Part shown: in pieces, positions 63,588 to 64,000 of the stretch
Layout: each line of letters opens with the position of its first letter
Position numbering within the stretch: position 1 is the first letter of the stretch
NCBI RefSeq assembly: GCF_014596475.1
Contig: NZ_MECJ01000015.1
Span: 62,001 to 126,000, forward strand
Length of the DNA: 64,000 nt
Direction: 5' to 3'
DNA from: Streptomyces sp. CBMA152
GTDB lineage: Bacteria; Actinomycetota; Actinomycetes; Streptomycetales; Streptomycetaceae
Notes under the pieces: generated by a model
Told to the model about the DNA's origin: nothing
Databases searched by the model: none
Seen by the model: the letters and a program-made list of their open reading frames with translations, nothing else
Made by a program: the position numbers and the translations under genes

Positions 63588-64000
63588 GTGGCAGAGGCGG
63601 AGCGCATCATCGGTACGCCGGACGTAGACGGGCCCGACGAGGCCGCTGTCCCCGCCGAGCGGCCCAGGGGCAGGCGCAGGATCGCCGTGCTGTTCGCGGT
63701 GGCGCTCTTCGCGTTCCTCCTCGACCTCGGCAGCAAGATGCTCGTGGTGGCCAGGCTGGAGCACCACGAGCCGATCGAGGTCTTCGGCGATCTGCTGAAG
63801 CTGGAGGCGATCCGCAACCCGGGTGCTGCCTTCGGCATGGGCGAGGCGTTCACGGTGATCTTCACGGTCATCGCGGCGACGGTCATCGTGGTGATCTTCC
63901 GGCTCGCCCGCAAGCTCTACAGCCTGCCGTGGGCGATCGCGCTCGGCCTGCTCCTCGGCGGTGCGCTCGGCAACCTCACCGACCGGATCTTCCGCTCCCC
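63588..64000 (+). CDS. lspA: Lipoprotein signal peptidase (signal peptidase II), 3' end outside window
   Basis: LspA cuts signal peptides from diacylglyceryl-prolipoproteins in the membrane. The visible 137 residues hold an extra N-terminal cytoplasmic stretch of about 30 residues, the first helix ([23 protein letters not shown]), then the conserved NPGAAFGMG at about residues 83-91, two further helices, and [12 protein letters not shown] with one catalytic Asp. The second catalytic Asp motif lies at the window edge or beyond. The GTG at 63588 is chosen because it begins the conserved acidic lead-in; the ribosome site GAGGGA is close by. Confidence 0.93.
   Translation, partial: MAEAERIIGTPDVDGPDEAAVPAERPRGRRRIAVLFAVALFAFLLDLGSKMLVVARLEHHEPIEVFGDLLKLEAIRNPGAAFGMGEAFTVIFTVIAATVIVVIFRLARKLYSLPWAIALGLLLGGALGNLTDRIFRS

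Overview
This is a high-GC actinobacterial chromosome segment, almost certainly from a Streptomyces. The signs are the very high GC at third codon positions, frequent GTG and TTG starts, short or absent leaders, a polar-growth DivIVA with a Gly/Gln/Met-rich linker, and a gene order that I recall as the SCO2074-SCO2122 region of S. coelicolor in the opposite orientation. That equivalence is from memory, not from a search. The window is core chromosome. I see no prophage, insertion sequence, CRISPR array, tRNA or rRNA.

Layout. Positions 1-7132 hold a partial nuclease/phosphatase gene, two small enzyme or membrane genes, a lysophospholipid acyltransferase, the MacRS-like two-component pair, phosphofructokinase and a D-lactate-dehydrogenase-like gene. 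Positions 7272-13817 hold aromatic biosynthesis: a fused anthranilate synthase behind a trp attenuator with its own 18-residue leader peptide, a large secreted amidase, and a class II DAHP synthase. Positions 13990-14786 hold iron storage (bfd and bfr, convergent). Positions 14939-19096 hold a Moco oxidoreductase, a His-rich membrane protein behind a CsoR-like operator, endonuclease IV and a PASTA-type Ser/Thr kinase. Positions 19208-25023 hold thiamin biosynthesis (thiOSG under a TPP riboswitch, plus a divergent thiE) and metF. Positions 25093-40296 are more variable: membrane proteins, a carotenoid-desaturase-like oxidoreductase, a TetR / YhgE-Pip / degenerate-ABC operon, a HEPN protein, a methyltransferase, a MoxR-DUF58-transglutaminase operon and a beta-carbonic anhydrase.

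Positions 40735-58473 are the division and cell wall (dcw) cluster, all on the plus strand: rsmH, ftsL, ftsI, murE, murF, mraY, murD, ftsW, murG, ftsQ, ftsZ, pgeF, a YggS gene, sepF, a YggT gene and divIVA. Many neighbours overlap by 4 bases (GTGA or ATGA), which implies translational coupling. The enzymes build UDP-MurNAc-pentapeptide, lipid I and lipid II, and the Fts proteins place and build the septum. Positions 58764-64000 hold ileS (type 2, with an altered signature motif) behind a translational T-box, a DksA-like protein with a histone-H1-like tail, and the start of lspA.

Regulation is unusually legible here: a trp attenuator, a TPP riboswitch, an ileS T-box, a CsoR-like box, an iron box, two Crp-like palindromes, a TetR-like operator and GACAC (WhiA-like) motifs upstream of rsmH, ftsZ and sepF. 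Three copies of one palindromic repeat family lie in convergent gene gaps. Known-family statements below come from general knowledge; no database search was run.
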